A program made the translations under genes and the position numbers. Below, one piece after another: positions 39,024-50,001 of a stretch of 64,000 nt of DNA. The stretch covers positions 1,488,001-1,552,000 of the forward strand of contig NZ_CP121111.1 of NCBI RefSeq assembly GCF_029625335.1, in the 5' to 3' direction. Under the pieces are notes generated by a model that was given only the letters and a program-made list of their open reading frames with translations, ran no database searches and was not told the DNA's origin. This DNA comes from Flavobacterium nitratireducens. Lineage in GTDB: Bacteria > Bacteroidota > Bacteroidia > Flavobacteriales > Flavobacteriaceae. Every line of letters begins with the position of its first letter. The first letter of the stretch is position 1.

Positions 39024-39748
39024 TTATTTAGTGCAAACTACTTGTTTTGTAAACCTCAGGTCAATCATTTTATATTTATACAAAGTACTATCTAAAACTG
39101 CTTTTTGAAAAAACGCTTTATAGTTCTTAAATTTTGTTTCAAAATTGTTCAAACTACCAAAAACAATCTGATAATCGTAATTCCTGTTGAACATTTTCAA
39201 GCTAGAATTAGGCATAACTTGTATTCCAATGATGTTTTTTTCAAAAATTCATCTTCATAAATCAGACGAAACAATTGCGCTAATTTCTCTTTATTTTCAC
39301 TAGTAACATTCCCTGAAACTAATGGAACTCTAGCTGTAAAATTATCCGAAAGCGGCATCTTACTACCTTTATAATCAATATAAAAAGATTCTGATTCATC
39401 AACCACCCTGGCTACAGGAGTCTTTTGCTTTACCACTACTTTTAGAACACCATCTATACTTACAAAAACATCTGATTCGTCAATCATCGCATTTGAATCT
39501 AGTATTCGCTCCAACTTATTCAAATCTAATTTATCTTTTTGAATAGCTAAACGGTTGTTCATATTTTCTATTAACAATTTATCAACCGTTTCAGCTTTAA
39601 TAAAAGGATTGTTTTTTCCTATAAAAACAACATCTATTTTGGACAGTTTGCGTTTCTCATTTCGTTTAATTGTAAACGAAAAAAGAAAAATAACCAAGCA
39701 CAACATCATGATTAATCTGACGTTTGTCCAATTAAATATTTTTTTCAT
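39024..39748 (-). CDS. ftsQ: Cell division protein FtsQ, interrupted by a one-base frameshift
   Basis: A bitopic divisome protein of the FtsQBL complex. The reading starts MKKIFNWTNVRLIMMLCLVI (membrane anchor), followed by a POTRA-like region (VFIGKNNPFIKAETVDKLLI). It stops early at 39197 after DEFLKKTSLEYK. Adding one A to the A7 run at 39235-39241 gives DEFLKKNIIGIQVMPNSSLK and joins the second frame, ending QVVCTK at 39024, for 241 aa in total, the usual length. As ftsQ is normally essential, a sequencing indel is the likeliest cause. It overlaps murC by 17 bases. Confidence 0.85.
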
Positions 39749-41087
39749 TTAAAGCATTTTTAATTTCTTGTACCATTTCTCCGATATCACCAGCTCCAAT
39801 AGTCACCATGACTTCCGCATCGTTCTGAACCATCATCGAAATCAAATCTTCTTTTGAAACAATTGATTTATTTTCATTGTCAATTTTAGAAAACAACCAC
39901 TCCGATGTAACTCCTTCCATAGGCAATTCTCTTGCAGGATAAATCTCCATCAAATACACTTCATCAAACTGCGAAAGACTTTTAGCAAAATCATCTACAA
40001 AATCTCTAGTTCTACTAAACAAATGCGGTTGAAAAACTGCTAAAACCTTCTTCCCAGGATACAACTCTCTTACCGCTTGATGCACCGCATTAATCTCTGT
40101 AGGATGATGTGCATAATCATCAATATAAACTAGATTTTCAGATTTTATTTGATACGAAAAACGTCTTCTAATCCCTTTAAAAGAAGCTAAGGCTCTTGCA
40201 ATGGCAACGGTTGGGGTACCGAAATTTACTGCCATGGCAAGAGCCATTAAAGCATTCATCAAATTGTGTCTTCCAGGCAATCCAAAACGGAAATCTTTTA
40301 AAATTCCGTTAGGTGTTTTTACATCAAAAACATAACTACCATCCACAATTCGTATATTAAAAGCATTATAAACAGCCTCTTCTTGATTAACTCCTACTAC
40401 TACGCCAGAAAGAGGTAATTCGGACGTAATGAATAATTTATTTTTATCTTCTACTTTATCAGCAAATTCCGTAAATGATTCTTTTATCGCATCACTAGTT
40501 CCATAGATATCCAAGTGATCGGCATCCATTGATGTAACACAAGCAATATTGGGATGCAAATGCAAAAAGGAACGATCAAACTCATCTGCTTCTACAACAG
40601 TTACCGTTTTTCCACTTCCTATTAAATTGGAATTATAATTTTCAACAATTCCGCCTATAAAAGCAGTAACATCAGCACCACTTTCATGTAAAATATGCCC
40701 TAAAATACTAGAGGTTGTTGTTTTCCCGTGTGTTCCGGCTACAGCAAAACAGAAGGTATCTTTAGTTATAATACCTAAAACTTCAGCTCTCTTTTTTACC
40801 TGATAATTACGCTCTAAAAAATAATTCCATTGCGAATGATTTTTAGGAACAGCCGGCGTTATAATTACAAGGGTATTTTCGATAAAATAATCTTTCGGAA
40901 TCAAATTGATTTCATCTTCAAAGTGAATATCAATTCCACTGTCAATTAACTCGTTCGTTAAAATCGTTGGCGTTTTATCATAACCAAAAACATTTTTCCC
41001 AATATACTTAAAGTAACGCGCCAAAGCACTCATACCAATACCTCCGATACCGATAAAAAAGACATTTTGTATTTGGTTTAAGTTCAT
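39732..41087 (-). CDS. murC: UDP-N-acetylmuramate--L-alanine ligase
   Basis: Adds L-Ala to UDP-MurNAc, the first step of the muropeptide stem. The 451 aa have the N-terminal FIGIGGIGMSALARYF, the ATP loop AGTHGKTTTSSILGHIL (about residue 115), and the Mur ligase C-terminal block IDDYAHHPTEINAV. It lies between murG and ftsQ in the dcw operon. Confidence 0.97.
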   Translation of the reverse strand: MNLNQIQNVFFIGIGGIGMSALARYFKYIGKNVFGYDKTPTILTNELIDSGIDIHFEDEINLIPKDYFIENTLVIITPAVPKNHSQWNYFLERNYQVKKRAEVLGIITKDTFCFAVAGTHGKTTTSSILGHILHESGADVTAFIGGIVENYNSNLIGSGKTVTVVEADEFDRSFLHLHPNIACVTSMDADHLDIYGTSDAIKESFTEFADKVEDKNKLFITSELPLSGVVVGVNQEEAVYNAFNIRIVDGSYVFDVKTPNGILKDFRFGLPGRHNLMNALMALAMAVNFGTPTVAIARALASFKGIRRRFSYQIKSENLVYIDDYAHHPTEINAVHQAVRELYPGKKVLAVFQPHLFSRTRDFVDDFAKSLSQFDEVYLMEIYPARELPMEGVTSEWLFSKIDNENKSIVSKEDLISMMVQNDAEVMVTIGAGDIGEMVQEIKNALNEKNI

Positions 41088-41109
41088 AACTACTATATTT
41101 ATTTTCTGA

Positions 41110-42204
41110 TTATTTCTTTCTAATTAATTTAACCACTTCGTCGGCAATTTGCTGGGTTGCTTCCGGCAAAGCCAATTCTTTTATATTTTCACTTAGCTGA
41201 TTTTGTTTTTCCTTATCTTTTAATAAAGCTTCAAAAACCAAACTAAACTCAGAATCCAATTGAGTCTCTTTAAGCAAAATAGCTCCTTTTTTATCTACAA
41301 TTGCTTTTGCATTTTTAGTTTGATGATCTTCGGCTACATTTGGCGAAGGAATAAAAATCACAGGCTTGCCTACAATACACAATTCCGACACAGAAGAAGC
41401 TCCTGCTCTAGAAATGATAATATCGGCAGCGGCATACACAAAATCCATTCTTTCAATAAAAGCCACTACCTGTACATTCTCTGAATTGTATTTTTTATAC
41501 TCTTCAAAATACAACTTTCCACACTGCCAAATAACTTGAACATTTTGGGCTAGAATAGCACCTAGTTCTTTTTCTATCAGTTGATTAATCCTTCTAGCAC
41601 CTAAACTTCCTCCAAGCACTAAAAGTATTTTCTTTTTAGCATCTAATTTAAAATAAGCTATCGCTTCCTCTCTTTTTTCATCAATAGCAATCAAATCCTG
41701 ACGCACTGGATTACCAGTCAATATCATTTTTCCTTTTGGGAAAAATTGATCTAAATTTTCATAAGCCACACAAATTGCATTGGCTTTTTTACTCAATAAC
41801 TTATTTGTGATTCCCGGGAAGGAATTTTGTTCTTGAATCAATGTTGGAATCCCGAGCATATTAGCCATTTGTAATAAAGGCCCACTGGCAAACCCTCCCG
41901 TACCGATAACTACATCCGGTTTAAACTCTTTGATAATTTTTCTGGATTTCCATAAACTGTTAATCAACTTTACTGGAAACAACATGTTTTGCAAAGTCAA
42001 TTTTCTTTGTAATCCAGCAATCCACAAACCTTTAATAGCATAACCCGCTTGCGGTACTTTTTGCATTTCCATTTTATCTTCGGCACCGACAAAAAGAAAC
42101 TCTGCATCTGGAAATCTTGATTTTAATTCATTAGCAATTGCAACTGCAGGGTAAATATGCCCTCCTGTTCCTCCACCACTTAATATGAATTTGTATTGTT
42201 TCAT
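41110..42204 (-). CDS. murG: UDP-GlcNAc--MurNAc-(pentapeptide) transferase, lipid II synthase
   Basis: Membrane-associated GT28 glycosyltransferase converting lipid I to lipid II. The 364 aa from the ATG at 42204 begin with the donor loop [49 protein letters not shown] and [20 protein letters not shown] are MurG signatures. A longer frame begins at a TTG three codons upstream and was not preferred. Confidence 0.97.
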   Translation of the reverse strand: MKQYKFILSGGGTGGHIYPAVAIANELKSRFPDAEFLFVGAEDKMEMQKVPQAGYAIKGLWIAGLQRKLTLQNMLFPVKLINSLWKSRKIIKEFKPDVVIGTGGFASGPLLQMANMLGIPTLIQEQNSFPGITNKLLSKKANAICVAYENLDQFFPKGKMILTGNPVRQDLIAIDEKREEAIAYFKLDAKKKILLVLGGSLGARRINQLIEKELGAILAQNVQVIWQCGKLYFEEYKKYNSENVQVVAFIERMDFVYAAADIIISRAGASSVSELCIVGKPVIFIPSPNVAEDHQTKNAKAIVDKKGAILLKETQLDSEFSLVFEALLKDKEKQNQLSENIKELALPEATQQIADEVVKLIRKK

Positions 42205-42232
42205 TATTGTCAAAAGATATTAATTCAAAAAA

Positions 42233-43522
42233 TTATTTATTCAAAACTGCGTTCATCGGATTAGAAACTTTATCCTCAATTGAATAGCTCTCGTTTCTAT
42301 TTTCTTCAGCAGCTAATTCTGCATCTATTAATCGTTGAACTGCTTCTTCTCGTTTAGCCGCTTCTTTTTGTTCTTGTTCAATTTCTTCTTCTTTTTTGGT
42401 AACACCAATAATTATCCCTAGTGCAATACAAGTCATCCAAATAGATGTCCCTCCACTACTAATTAAAGGCAAGGTTTGTCCAGTAACGGGTAATAATTCA
42501 ACGGCAACAGCCATATTAATCATCGCCTGAAAAATCATGGGAAATCCCAATCCTATTACCACCAACTTCCCAAACAATGTATTTGCCTTATGGGAGGCTA
42601 CCACAAAACGGAAAAGCAACAACAAATACAAACCTAGAACTCCTAATCCTCCAATTAAGCCGTATTCTTCTACAATAATGGCGTAAATAAAATCGGAAGA
42701 AGATTGAGGCAAAAAGTTTTTCTGAACACTCTTTCCTGGACCTAAACCATATATTTTTCCCGAAGCAATCGCAATTTTAGCTTTCTCAATTTGGTAATCA
42801 TCCTCATCTGGTTTATCGGTGCTAAAATTTTCAATTCGGCTTTCCCAAGTACTCACCCTACTAAAGAACTTTGCATCCGGGAATGCTTTAGCAATCAACA
42901 CAAAAAACACTAAAAACAAAACCCCAGAACCTACAATAATCCCAATGAATCTCATTGGATATTTCCCAATGAAAACCAACATTAATATCATTGAAAAAAT
43001 AAGTGCAGTAGTAGAAAAATTGGATGGCAAAATAAACATCAAAGTTATAAATACCGGTAACCACAACTGTCTTAATGATTCTATGAAATCAATAGGTTCA
43101 GTTCGAGTTTTTGACAAATAGCGCGCTACAAATACATAAAGCACCAAAGCTGCAAAAGCAGAAGGCTGAAACGAAATCCCAACAAACGGAATTTGGAGCC
43201 ATCTACTAGCATTTGCACCACCAATCATCGTTCCCTTAATCATTGTGATTGCTAGAATAATCCAAACAATTGGCAACATCCATTTGGATATCGAACGGAA
43301 ATAATGATAAGGAACTTTGTGTACATAATAAATGATAAAAAATCCGCAGGCTACGTGTGCCAAATGTTTTACCAAATAACCCAAGGTATTTCCAGTTCCA
43401 TGACCTAGATAGGCCAAATTACTACTCGCACTAAAAACAGGCATAAAGGAAAACAAAGCCAATAAGGCCACGAATGACCAAATACCTTTATCCCCTTTTA
43501 ATCTGTTAATTAGTTTTTTCAT
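42233..43522 (-). CDS. ftsW: Lipid II polymerase/flippase-family division protein FtsW
   Basis: A SEDS-family peptidoglycan glycosyltransferase acting with FtsI at the septum. The 429 aa have about ten transmembrane segments. Typical blocks are GGANASRWLQIPFVGISFQPS, here near residue 105, and YAIIVEEYGLIGGLGVLGLY, and the C-terminal TLPLISSGGTSIWMT. It ends in a cytoplasmic acidic tail. It lies between murD and murG. Confidence 0.95.
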   Translation of the reverse strand: MKKLINRLKGDKGIWSFVALLALFSFMPVFSASSNLAYLGHGTGNTLGYLVKHLAHVACGFFIIYYVHKVPYHYFRSISKWMLPIVWIILAITMIKGTMIGGANASRWLQIPFVGISFQPSAFAALVLYVFVARYLSKTRTEPIDFIESLRQLWLPVFITLMFILPSNFSTTALIFSMILMLVFIGKYPMRFIGIIVGSGVLFLVFFVLIAKAFPDAKFFSRVSTWESRIENFSTDKPDEDDYQIEKAKIAIASGKIYGLGPGKSVQKNFLPQSSSDFIYAIIVEEYGLIGGLGVLGLYLLLLFRFVVASHKANTLFGKLVVIGLGFPMIFQAMINMAVAVELLPVTGQTLPLISSGGTSIWMTCIALGIIIGVTKKEEEIEQEQKEAAKREEAVQRLIDAELAAEENRNESYSIEDKVSNPMNAVLNK

Positions 43523-43529
43523 TTTTTTA

Positions 43530-43619
43530 TTAAGTTATGGGTTGTGAGTTATGGGTTATGAGTTTGTATGTTTTCCTTCAAACATTTCTAACTTCTGACA
43601 CCTAACTTCTAACTTCTAT
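43530..43619. repeat. Short tandem repeats between ftsW and murD
   Basis: GTTATGGGTT-like units occur three times at 43533-43564. CTAACTTCT-type units repeat at 43587-43619, with the related block TTAGAAGTTAG...AGTCAGAAGTT in the opposite orientation at 58683-58712. No gene lies in this gap. Confidence 0.6.
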
Positions 43620-44951
43620 TTACAAATTATGTACTGCATCTTTAAATTGACGCCCTCTATCTTCGTAGTTTTCAAATAAATCAAAACTTGCACAAGCAGG
43701 AGACAATAAAACCGTATCGCCTTTTTCAGTAATACGTTGCGCCATTTTAACAGCATCATTCATTGTGTTTACTTCTACCATGATGTCCACTACGTTTCCA
43801 AAAGCATCAATAATTTTGCGATTATCTACTCCTAAACAAATAATTGCTTTCACTTTCTCGCGAACCAAAGCCATTAATTCATTATAATCATTCCCTTTAT
43901 CTACACCTCCAACAATCCAAACTGTCGGTGTAGTCATACTATCCAATGCAAAAAAAGCAGCATTTACATTAGTCGCTTTCGAATCATTAATGTATTGCAC
44001 ATTTTGAATTTTCAACACTTTTTCAAGACGGTGTTCAACACCTTGGAAATTAGATAAACTTTCGCGAATGGTAGCTTTTCTAATTTGCATCAATTTTGCT
44101 ACAGAAGTGGCTGCCATTGCATTTTTAAGATTGTGTTTTCCTTCTAAGGCAATTGATTCGGTTTCCATTTTGAACTCTTCTTGATTAATGATTGATTCCA
44201 TTGTATTATCTTTTATAAAGGCACCTTCTTCAAATGTTTGTGTCAATGAAAAAGGTATTAATTTTGCTTTTGTTTTATTCTTTTTTAACCATTCTGAAAT
44301 CGCTTCATCATCTGCATCATAAATGAGATAATCCTCTTCCGTTTGGTTCATTGTGATTCTAAATTTCGATTCAATATAATTCTCATATTTATAATCGTAT
44401 CGATCTAAATGATCCGGACTTATATTGGTAATAATAGCAATATGAGGCTTGTAATTGACGATTCCATCCAATTGAAAACTACTTAATTCCAACACATAGC
44501 TATCGTACTTATCTTCGGCCACCTGCTCTGCAAAACTCTTCCCAATATTCCCAGCTAAACCTACATTCAAACCTGCCGATTTTAACAAATGGTAAGTAAG
44601 CATTGTTGTGGTTGTTTTTCCATTACTTCCTGTAATTCCTATCGTGATGGCATTAGTAAAAGGAGCTGCAAATTCAATTTCTGAAATCACTGGAATCCCT
44701 TTTTCGACTAGTTTCTTAACAATGGGGGCCTTATCAGGAATCCCTGGACTTTTCATCACCACATCGGCATTTAGAATTAAGGATTCGGTATGTTTTTCAT
44801 CCTCCCATTCAACACCGTTTTGTATAAGAACTTCTTTGTAACTGTCTTTTATTTTTCCATAATCGGAAACAAAAACTTCATATCCTTTTTGTTTCCCGAG
44901 AATAGCAGTACCTACTCCGCTTTCACCACCGCCTAAAACAACTAATCTCAT
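43620..44951 (-). CDS. murD: UDP-N-acetylmuramoyl-L-alanine--D-glutamate ligase
   Basis: Adds D-Glu to UDP-MurNAc-L-Ala. The 443 aa start MRLVVLGGGESGVGTAILGK (UDP-binding fold). The ATP loop is ITIGITGSNGKTTTTMLTY (about residue 105), and the ligase motifs are VEHRLEKVL and INDSKATNVNA. It starts one base after the mraY stop, so translation is probably coupled. Confidence 0.97.
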   Translation of the reverse strand: MRLVVLGGGESGVGTAILGKQKGYEVFVSDYGKIKDSYKEVLIQNGVEWEDEKHTESLILNADVVMKSPGIPDKAPIVKKLVEKGIPVISEIEFAAPFTNAITIGITGSNGKTTTTMLTYHLLKSAGLNVGLAGNIGKSFAEQVAEDKYDSYVLELSSFQLDGIVNYKPHIAIITNISPDHLDRYDYKYENYIESKFRITMNQTEEDYLIYDADDEAISEWLKKNKTKAKLIPFSLTQTFEEGAFIKDNTMESIINQEEFKMETESIALEGKHNLKNAMAATSVAKLMQIRKATIRESLSNFQGVEHRLEKVLKIQNVQYINDSKATNVNAAFFALDSMTTPTVWIVGGVDKGNDYNELMALVREKVKAIICLGVDNRKIIDAFGNVVDIMVEVNTMNDAVKMAQRITEKGDTVLLSPACASFDLFENYEDRGRQFKDAVHNL

Positions 44952-44952
44952 C

Positions 44953-46185
44953 TTATCTTAATTTTAAGGTAACTATTGAAAGTATGGCTAATAAGATGGC
45001 TACAATCCAAAATCGAGTAACAATTTTACTTTCATGATAGCCTTTCTTTTGATAATGATGATGTAAAGGCGACATCAGGAAAATTCGCTTTCCTTCTCCT
45101 GTGCGTTTCTTAGTATATTTAAAATAACTTACTTGCAAAACCACGGATAAATTTTCCACCAAGAAAATTCCACATAATAGCGGAATCAACAATTCTTTAC
45201 GAACAGCAATAGCCAAAACTGCGATGATACCTCCAATAGTCAAACTACCCGTATCTCCCATAAAAACCGAAGCTGGATAGGAGTTATACCATAAAAATCC
45301 AATAAGAGCTCCTGCAAATGACGCTATAAACACAGTCATTTCACCTGAGTTAGGGATATACATAATATTTAAGTAATTAGAGAAAATGATATTCCCCGAA
45401 ACGAATGTAAATATGGCCAATGCCAAGACCGATATAGCGGAAGTTCCCGCTGCGAGTCCATCAATACCATCAGTTAAGTTGGCACCGTTAGAAACAGCCG
45501 TTATGATAAAAATCACTACTGGAATAAAAATTAACCACGCCCATTTTTCATAACCATCCCCTGTCCAAGCTAATAATTCAGCGTAATCAAATTCGTTATT
45601 TTTAAAAAATGGAATTGTGGTAGCGGTCGATTTTTCATAAACCGGAGCTGGAGCAACTAGTTCCGTTTGACTAATTACTTTAAAAACATCCGTTTTACCC
45701 GTATCAGTTCGAACAGTAACATGAGGATTGAAATATAATACGCTACCAACAATTAATCCTAATCCAACTTGACCAACCACTTTAAAAATTCCTTTTAAAC
45801 CTTGTTTGTCTTTTTTGAAAATTTTAATATAATCATCAATAAAACCAATTGTTCCCATCCATAAAGTGGTCACAATAAGCAACACAATGTAAATATTATG
45901 CAATTTGGCAAACAACAAAACTGGAATTAAGGTTGCAAAAATGATAATTAGTCCTCCCATTGTAGGTGTACCCGCTTTTTCATTTTGTCCTTCCAAACCA
46001 AGTTCTCGAATAGTTTCACCTACTTGTTGTCTTTGCAAAAATTTAATTACTCTTTTACCGTAAATTGTCGACAACAACAACGATAGAATAAAAGCTAACG
46101 ACGATCTAAAAGTAATGTACTGGAAAACTCCTGTTCCAGAAAGATTTAATACTTTGTTGAAATAATCGAATAAATAATACAGCAT
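44953..46185 (-). CDS. mraY: Phospho-N-acetylmuramoyl-pentapeptide transferase
   Basis: Inner-membrane enzyme forming lipid I from UDP-MurNAc-pentapeptide and undecaprenyl phosphate. The 410 aa have ten predicted membrane helices. Active-site blocks are [46 protein letters not shown] and [12 protein letters not shown], with [16 protein letters not shown] near the end. A periplasmic insertion of about 40 residues (about 165-210) is typical of Bacteroidota. Confidence 0.97.
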   Translation of the reverse strand: MLYYLFDYFNKVLNLSGTGVFQYITFRSSLAFILSLLLSTIYGKRVIKFLQRQQVGETIRELGLEGQNEKAGTPTMGGLIIIFATLIPVLLFAKLHNIYIVLLIVTTLWMGTIGFIDDYIKIFKKDKQGLKGIFKVVGQVGLGLIVGSVLYFNPHVTVRTDTGKTDVFKVISQTELVAPAPVYEKSTATTIPFFKNNEFDYAELLAWTGDGYEKWAWLIFIPVVIFIITAVSNGANLTDGIDGLAAGTSAISVLALAIFTFVSGNIIFSNYLNIMYIPNSGEMTVFIASFAGALIGFLWYNSYPASVFMGDTGSLTIGGIIAVLAIAVRKELLIPLLCGIFLVENLSVVLQVSYFKYTKKRTGEGKRIFLMSPLHHHYQKKGYHESKIVTRFWIVAILLAILSIVTLKLR

Positions 46186-46192
46186 AATTTTA

Positions 46193-47656
46193 CTATTTAT
46201 GTAGTTGTTCTAAAATTTCTTTTACAATTTTCATATCGTCAAAATCAGTGCGAACACCTTTGATTTCTTGATAGGTTTCATGTCCTTTTCCTGCAATCAA
46301 AATGATATCTTTTGGCTGAGCCAATTGACATGCAATTTTGATCGCTTGTTTTCTATCGGTAACCGCAAAAACTTTTTTATGATTTTGTGGAGGCACTCCT
46401 TTTTCCATTTCTGCAATAATATCATCCGGATCTTCATCACGAGGATTATCAGATGTCAATATGGCTTTGTTGCTCAACTCAGAAGCAATTCCAGCCATAA
46501 TAGGTCTTTTTGCCTTGTCTCTATTTCCCCCACAACCTACAATGGTAATTAATTGTTCATTTTTTGTGCGAACTTCATTGATGGTTTTCAATACATTTTC
46601 TAAGGCATCAGGCGTATGTGCATAATCTACAATTGCAGTGATATTCGTATCTGAAACGATATATTGGAATCTTCCTGAAACGCTTTCTAACTCTGATAAT
46701 AATCGAAGGGTTTCTAACTTATCTAAACCTAATTCGATAGCAGTTGCATAAATCGCTAAAAGATTATACGCATTAAAAACACCTATTAACTTCACCCAAA
46801 CTTCATTGCCCTCTATTTTCAATAATAAACCTGACAATAAGTTTTCTAAGATTTGTGCTTTATAATCGGCATAGGATTTCAAAGCATAGGTTCTTTTTCT
46901 AGCAATACTGTTTTGCAACATCACTGCTCCATTCTTATCATCGATGTTCGAAATAGCAAAAGCAGTTTTAGGTAAATTGTCAAAAAATGATTTTTTAACA
47001 TCTCTATACTCTGCAAATGTGGCATGATAATCTAAATGGTCGTGGGACAAATTAGTAAAAACACCTCCAGCGAAATGCAATGCTTCTGTTCTTTTTTGAT
47101 GAATTCCATGCGAACTCACTTCCATAAAACAATATTCGACTCCTGATTGAATCATCTCATTCAAGTAGTAATTTATCGTAATGGAATCAGGTGTAGTATG
47201 AGTAGCTTTAAACTCTACATCATCAACTAAAATTTTAACTGTTGAAAGTAACCCAACTTTGAAACCTGCTTTTTTAAACAACTGATATAACAAAGAAGCA
47301 ATGGTAGTTTTTCCGTTAGTACCAGTAATGCCTACTAACTTTAATTTTTCTGATGGATCTCCAAAATAATTTGCAGCTAAAAAAGCCATTGCTTTATTGG
47401 TATCATCCACTTTTACATAGGTCACATCGCTAACAAACTGCTCTGGAAAGCTATCACATACAATAGCTTTAGCTCCTAAATCGATTGCTTTTTGAATATA
47501 ATCATGACCATCCGAAACGGTTCCGCGAATAGCAACAAATACATCACCAGCTTGAATTTTTCTGGAATCAAAATCCAATTTACCGATAGCAATATCTGTC
47601 GAACCATGTACAGCTTCAATTGCAACTCTATATAATATGTCTTTTAAAATAATCAC
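46193..47656 (-). CDS. murE: UDP-MurNAc-L-Ala-D-Glu--2,6-diaminopimelate ligase
   Basis: Adds the third stem residue. The 487 aa have the ATP loop [16 protein letters not shown] (about residue 110) and the mDAP-specific motif DNPRDEDP (about 404), which predicts mDAP rather than lysine. The start is a GTG whose bases overlap the ftsI stop (GTGA). It gives the standard N-terminus [11 protein letters not shown], and no ATG fits better. Confidence 0.96.
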   Translation of the reverse strand: MIILKDILYRVAIEAVHGSTDIAIGKLDFDSRKIQAGDVFVAIRGTVSDGHDYIQKAIDLGAKAIVCDSFPEQFVSDVTYVKVDDTNKAMAFLAANYFGDPSEKLKLVGITGTNGKTTIASLLYQLFKKAGFKVGLLSTVKILVDDVEFKATHTTPDSITINYYLNEMIQSGVEYCFMEVSSHGIHQKRTEALHFAGGVFTNLSHDHLDYHATFAEYRDVKKSFFDNLPKTAFAISNIDDKNGAVMLQNSIARKRTYALKSYADYKAQILENLLSGLLLKIEGNEVWVKLIGVFNAYNLLAIYATAIELGLDKLETLRLLSELESVSGRFQYIVSDTNITAIVDYAHTPDALENVLKTINEVRTKNEQLITIVGCGGNRDKAKRPIMAGIASELSNKAILTSDNPRDEDPDDIIAEMEKGVPPQNHKKVFAVTDRKQAIKIACQLAQPKDIILIAGKGHETYQEIKGVRTDFDDMKIVKEILEQLHK

Positions 47657-49656
47657 GATAATTCTAAGGTTATAGTTGTGTTTTTAGTAATATTTTGCCC
47701 TGCTTTTAGAGATTGATTTTTCACTTTTCCAATCCCCTTTGTCCTCACTCTTAATCCTAAATTTTCTAATAAAGCAATAGCATCCATGCCAGGCATCCCT
47801 TTAACATTTGGAATCAATTGATTTGTTTTTTGAAGCTTTGCATAATAGGCATTATAATTTTTCTCCTGTTTTGCAATCTTTCCATCTAATTTCTTAATCT
47901 CATTAGTCGAAGGAACTTCGGTAAAAATCTTTTGTGCAATACGCTTAAAAACGGGCCCTGCCACATCAGCACCATAATAATTATTATTGGCAGTATTAGG
48001 TTTATGAACCACTACAATACAAGAATATTTAGGTGCATCTGCTGGAAAATATCCAACGAATGAAGAAGCATAATACAATCCTGAGCCATCTCTTTTTCCA
48101 TAATTTACCTGAGCTGTTCCGGTTTTTCCAGCCATAGGAAAATCTTTAGAATACAACTTAGAACCTGTTCCTTTTTTAACCACATTTTTCAACACTGCTT
48201 TTAGTTTAGCCAAAGTAGCATCTGAACATATTTTTGGATTGATAACAACTGGTTCCATTTTTTTTATGGTTCTGTTCCATTCTTTAATTTCAGATACAAA
48301 TTGCGGTCTTACCATTACACCACCATTAGCCACTGCATTATAATAAGCTAATGTTTGCATTGGCGTAACCGAAACACCATAACCAAAAGCCATCCAAGGC
48401 AAGGAAATATTAGACCAATTCTTATCAGAAGGTTGCGGAATAAAAGGACGTCCTTCCCCCTTAAAATCCATATTCAAACGTTTGTTCAATCCATAAGAAT
48501 TAACACGATTAACAAATTTGGAAGGATTGCTTTTATAATTATTGTAAACAGCCTGAACTAAAACAGTATTAGAAGAAAGCTCAAAACCTCTTGCCAAAGA
48601 AATCTTCCCATAACCGCCTTCATGCGAATCTCTAACTGATTTACCAGAATATTTTATTACACCACCATAAGTATCATAGACCGTACTAGTATCAGCAACT
48701 TTATCCTCTAATATGGTCATTAAATCCACTAATTTAAAAGTAGAACCTGGTTCATGAGATTCGGCTACAGCATAATTAGTTGTTTCATAATATGTTCCGT
48801 CATTAGCACGACCTAAATTAGAAATAGCTTTTACCTGACCAGTGTGCGTTTCCATTACCACTACACAACCATGGTCGGCTTCATAATCTTCTAATTGTTT
48901 CAACAAAGCATGATGCGCTATATCCTGAATATAAACATCAATGGTAGAAATCACATCATATCCATCTAAAGGATCTACTTCGTTCATATCACGAATAGGT
49001 TTCCATTGTCCTTTCGCAATTTTTTGTTTTAAAATTCTACCGTCTTTACCATTTAGATATTCTCTGTAAGCCCATTCGATTCCTTTACCATCCGTATGAC
49101 CTGCATCGTATTTTCTTTCGTAACCAATAGTTCTTTCGGCAATTTTACCTATTGGGTGTTCTCTAACTGTTTTTTGATCAATTATAATCCCACCTTTATA
49201 AGGTCCTAATTCAAATAAAGGAAAACCTTTAATCTTCACATATTCGGTGTAACTCAAATCTCTGGCAACTAAAAAATAGCGATTGTTGTTAGCTCTCGCT
49301 TTTCGCAATTCATTTTGATAATAAAAAGAAGATTTATTTAAAACAGTAGCCAAAGAATCAGATAAGTCGTTGACATATTTTTCAAAATTTTCTTTTGTAG
49401 GCGCCAAAGCATCAAAACGAATGGTGTATTTAGGAATTGAAGTAGCCAATAAACTTCCATCAGCCGAGTAAATATTTCCTTTATTAGCTGGTATAACAAA
49501 GTTCTTAACTGTTCTTTCTTTGGCTAATTCACGATAATAATCTCCCTCTACCCACTGAATATTAGTAAGCTTAACAGCCACTGCTAATGCTATTAAAAAA
49601 ATAGCAAAAGCAACCAGATAGATTCGGTACGATATGTATTTATCATCTACTGCCAT
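47653..49656 (-). CDS. ftsI: Septal transpeptidase FtsI (class B PBP) with C-terminal PASTA domain
   Basis: A 667-aa peptidoglycan transpeptidase of the divisome. One N-terminal transmembrane helix (about 11-28) is followed by the pedestal domain. The transpeptidase motifs are SxxK in ESHEPGSTFKLVDLM, SxN in FELSSNTVLV, and KTG in MAGKTGTAQVNYG. The last 65 residues form a PASTA domain (IPNVKGMPGMDAIALLENLG), the SpoVD-like layout. The start overlaps the ftsL end by 10 bases. Confidence 0.95.
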   Translation of the reverse strand: MAVDDKYISYRIYLVAFAIFLIALAVAVKLTNIQWVEGDYYRELAKERTVKNFVIPANKGNIYSADGSLLATSIPKYTIRFDALAPTKENFEKYVNDLSDSLATVLNKSSFYYQNELRKARANNNRYFLVARDLSYTEYVKIKGFPLFELGPYKGGIIIDQKTVREHPIGKIAERTIGYERKYDAGHTDGKGIEWAYREYLNGKDGRILKQKIAKGQWKPIRDMNEVDPLDGYDVISTIDVYIQDIAHHALLKQLEDYEADHGCVVVMETHTGQVKAISNLGRANDGTYYETTNYAVAESHEPGSTFKLVDLMTILEDKVADTSTVYDTYGGVIKYSGKSVRDSHEGGYGKISLARGFELSSNTVLVQAVYNNYKSNPSKFVNRVNSYGLNKRLNMDFKGEGRPFIPQPSDKNWSNISLPWMAFGYGVSVTPMQTLAYYNAVANGGVMVRPQFVSEIKEWNRTIKKMEPVVINPKICSDATLAKLKAVLKNVVKKGTGSKLYSKDFPMAGKTGTAQVNYGKRDGSGLYYASSFVGYFPADAPKYSCIVVVHKPNTANNNYYGADVAGPVFKRIAQKIFTEVPSTNEIKKLDGKIAKQEKNYNAYYAKLQKTNQLIPNVKGMPGMDAIALLENLGLRVRTKGIGKVKNQSLKAGQNITKNTTITLELS

Positions 49657-49988
49657 AACTTTTGAAGAAAAGTTTTTTCAACTTCTTTTTTTACTTTAAT
49701 TTTTACAGGTGGTACTGTGGAAGGAAAAATTTGTCTTTCCTCCATTTTTTGAGAAACTGTAGATTCCATTCGAAGTTTCATCAATTCCGAACGCTTATCA
49801 ACAAATTCCGAACGCAGTTCTTTAACTTCAGCACTCAATTCGGCGATCTTAAAAACCTTTTGTTCGTATCGTTGCGTATTAGCAATCATAATGATAGCCA
49901 ACACAATAAGAAAAACTATAAAACGCCAATTTTTAATCGCATCATCATCGATTAAAAATCTTGCTTTTAATAGATTATAAATACTCAT
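49647..49988 (-). CDS. FtsL-like division protein
   Basis: A 113-aa bitopic protein with a short cytoplasmic N-terminus, one transmembrane helix (about 22-40, WRFIVFLIVLAIIMIANTQR), and a periplasmic coiled coil (IAELSAEVKELRSEFVDKRS). Its place between rsmH and ftsI and its topology match FtsL, whose sequence is poorly conserved. It would pair with FtsQ and FtsB in the divisome. Confidence 0.85.
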   Translation of the reverse strand: MSIYNLLKARFLIDDDAIKNWRFIVFLIVLAIIMIANTQRYEQKVFKIAELSAEVKELRSEFVDKRSELMKLRMESTVSQKMEERQIFPSTVPPVKIKVKKEVEKTFLQKLWQ

Positions 49989-50001
49989 TCCTATATTGCT
50001 A

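Noticed and set aside
46268..46552. Plus-strand frame inside murE
   Set aside because: Antisense shadow of a well-conserved Mur ligase; rich in Phe/Ser/Cys with no recognisable family.
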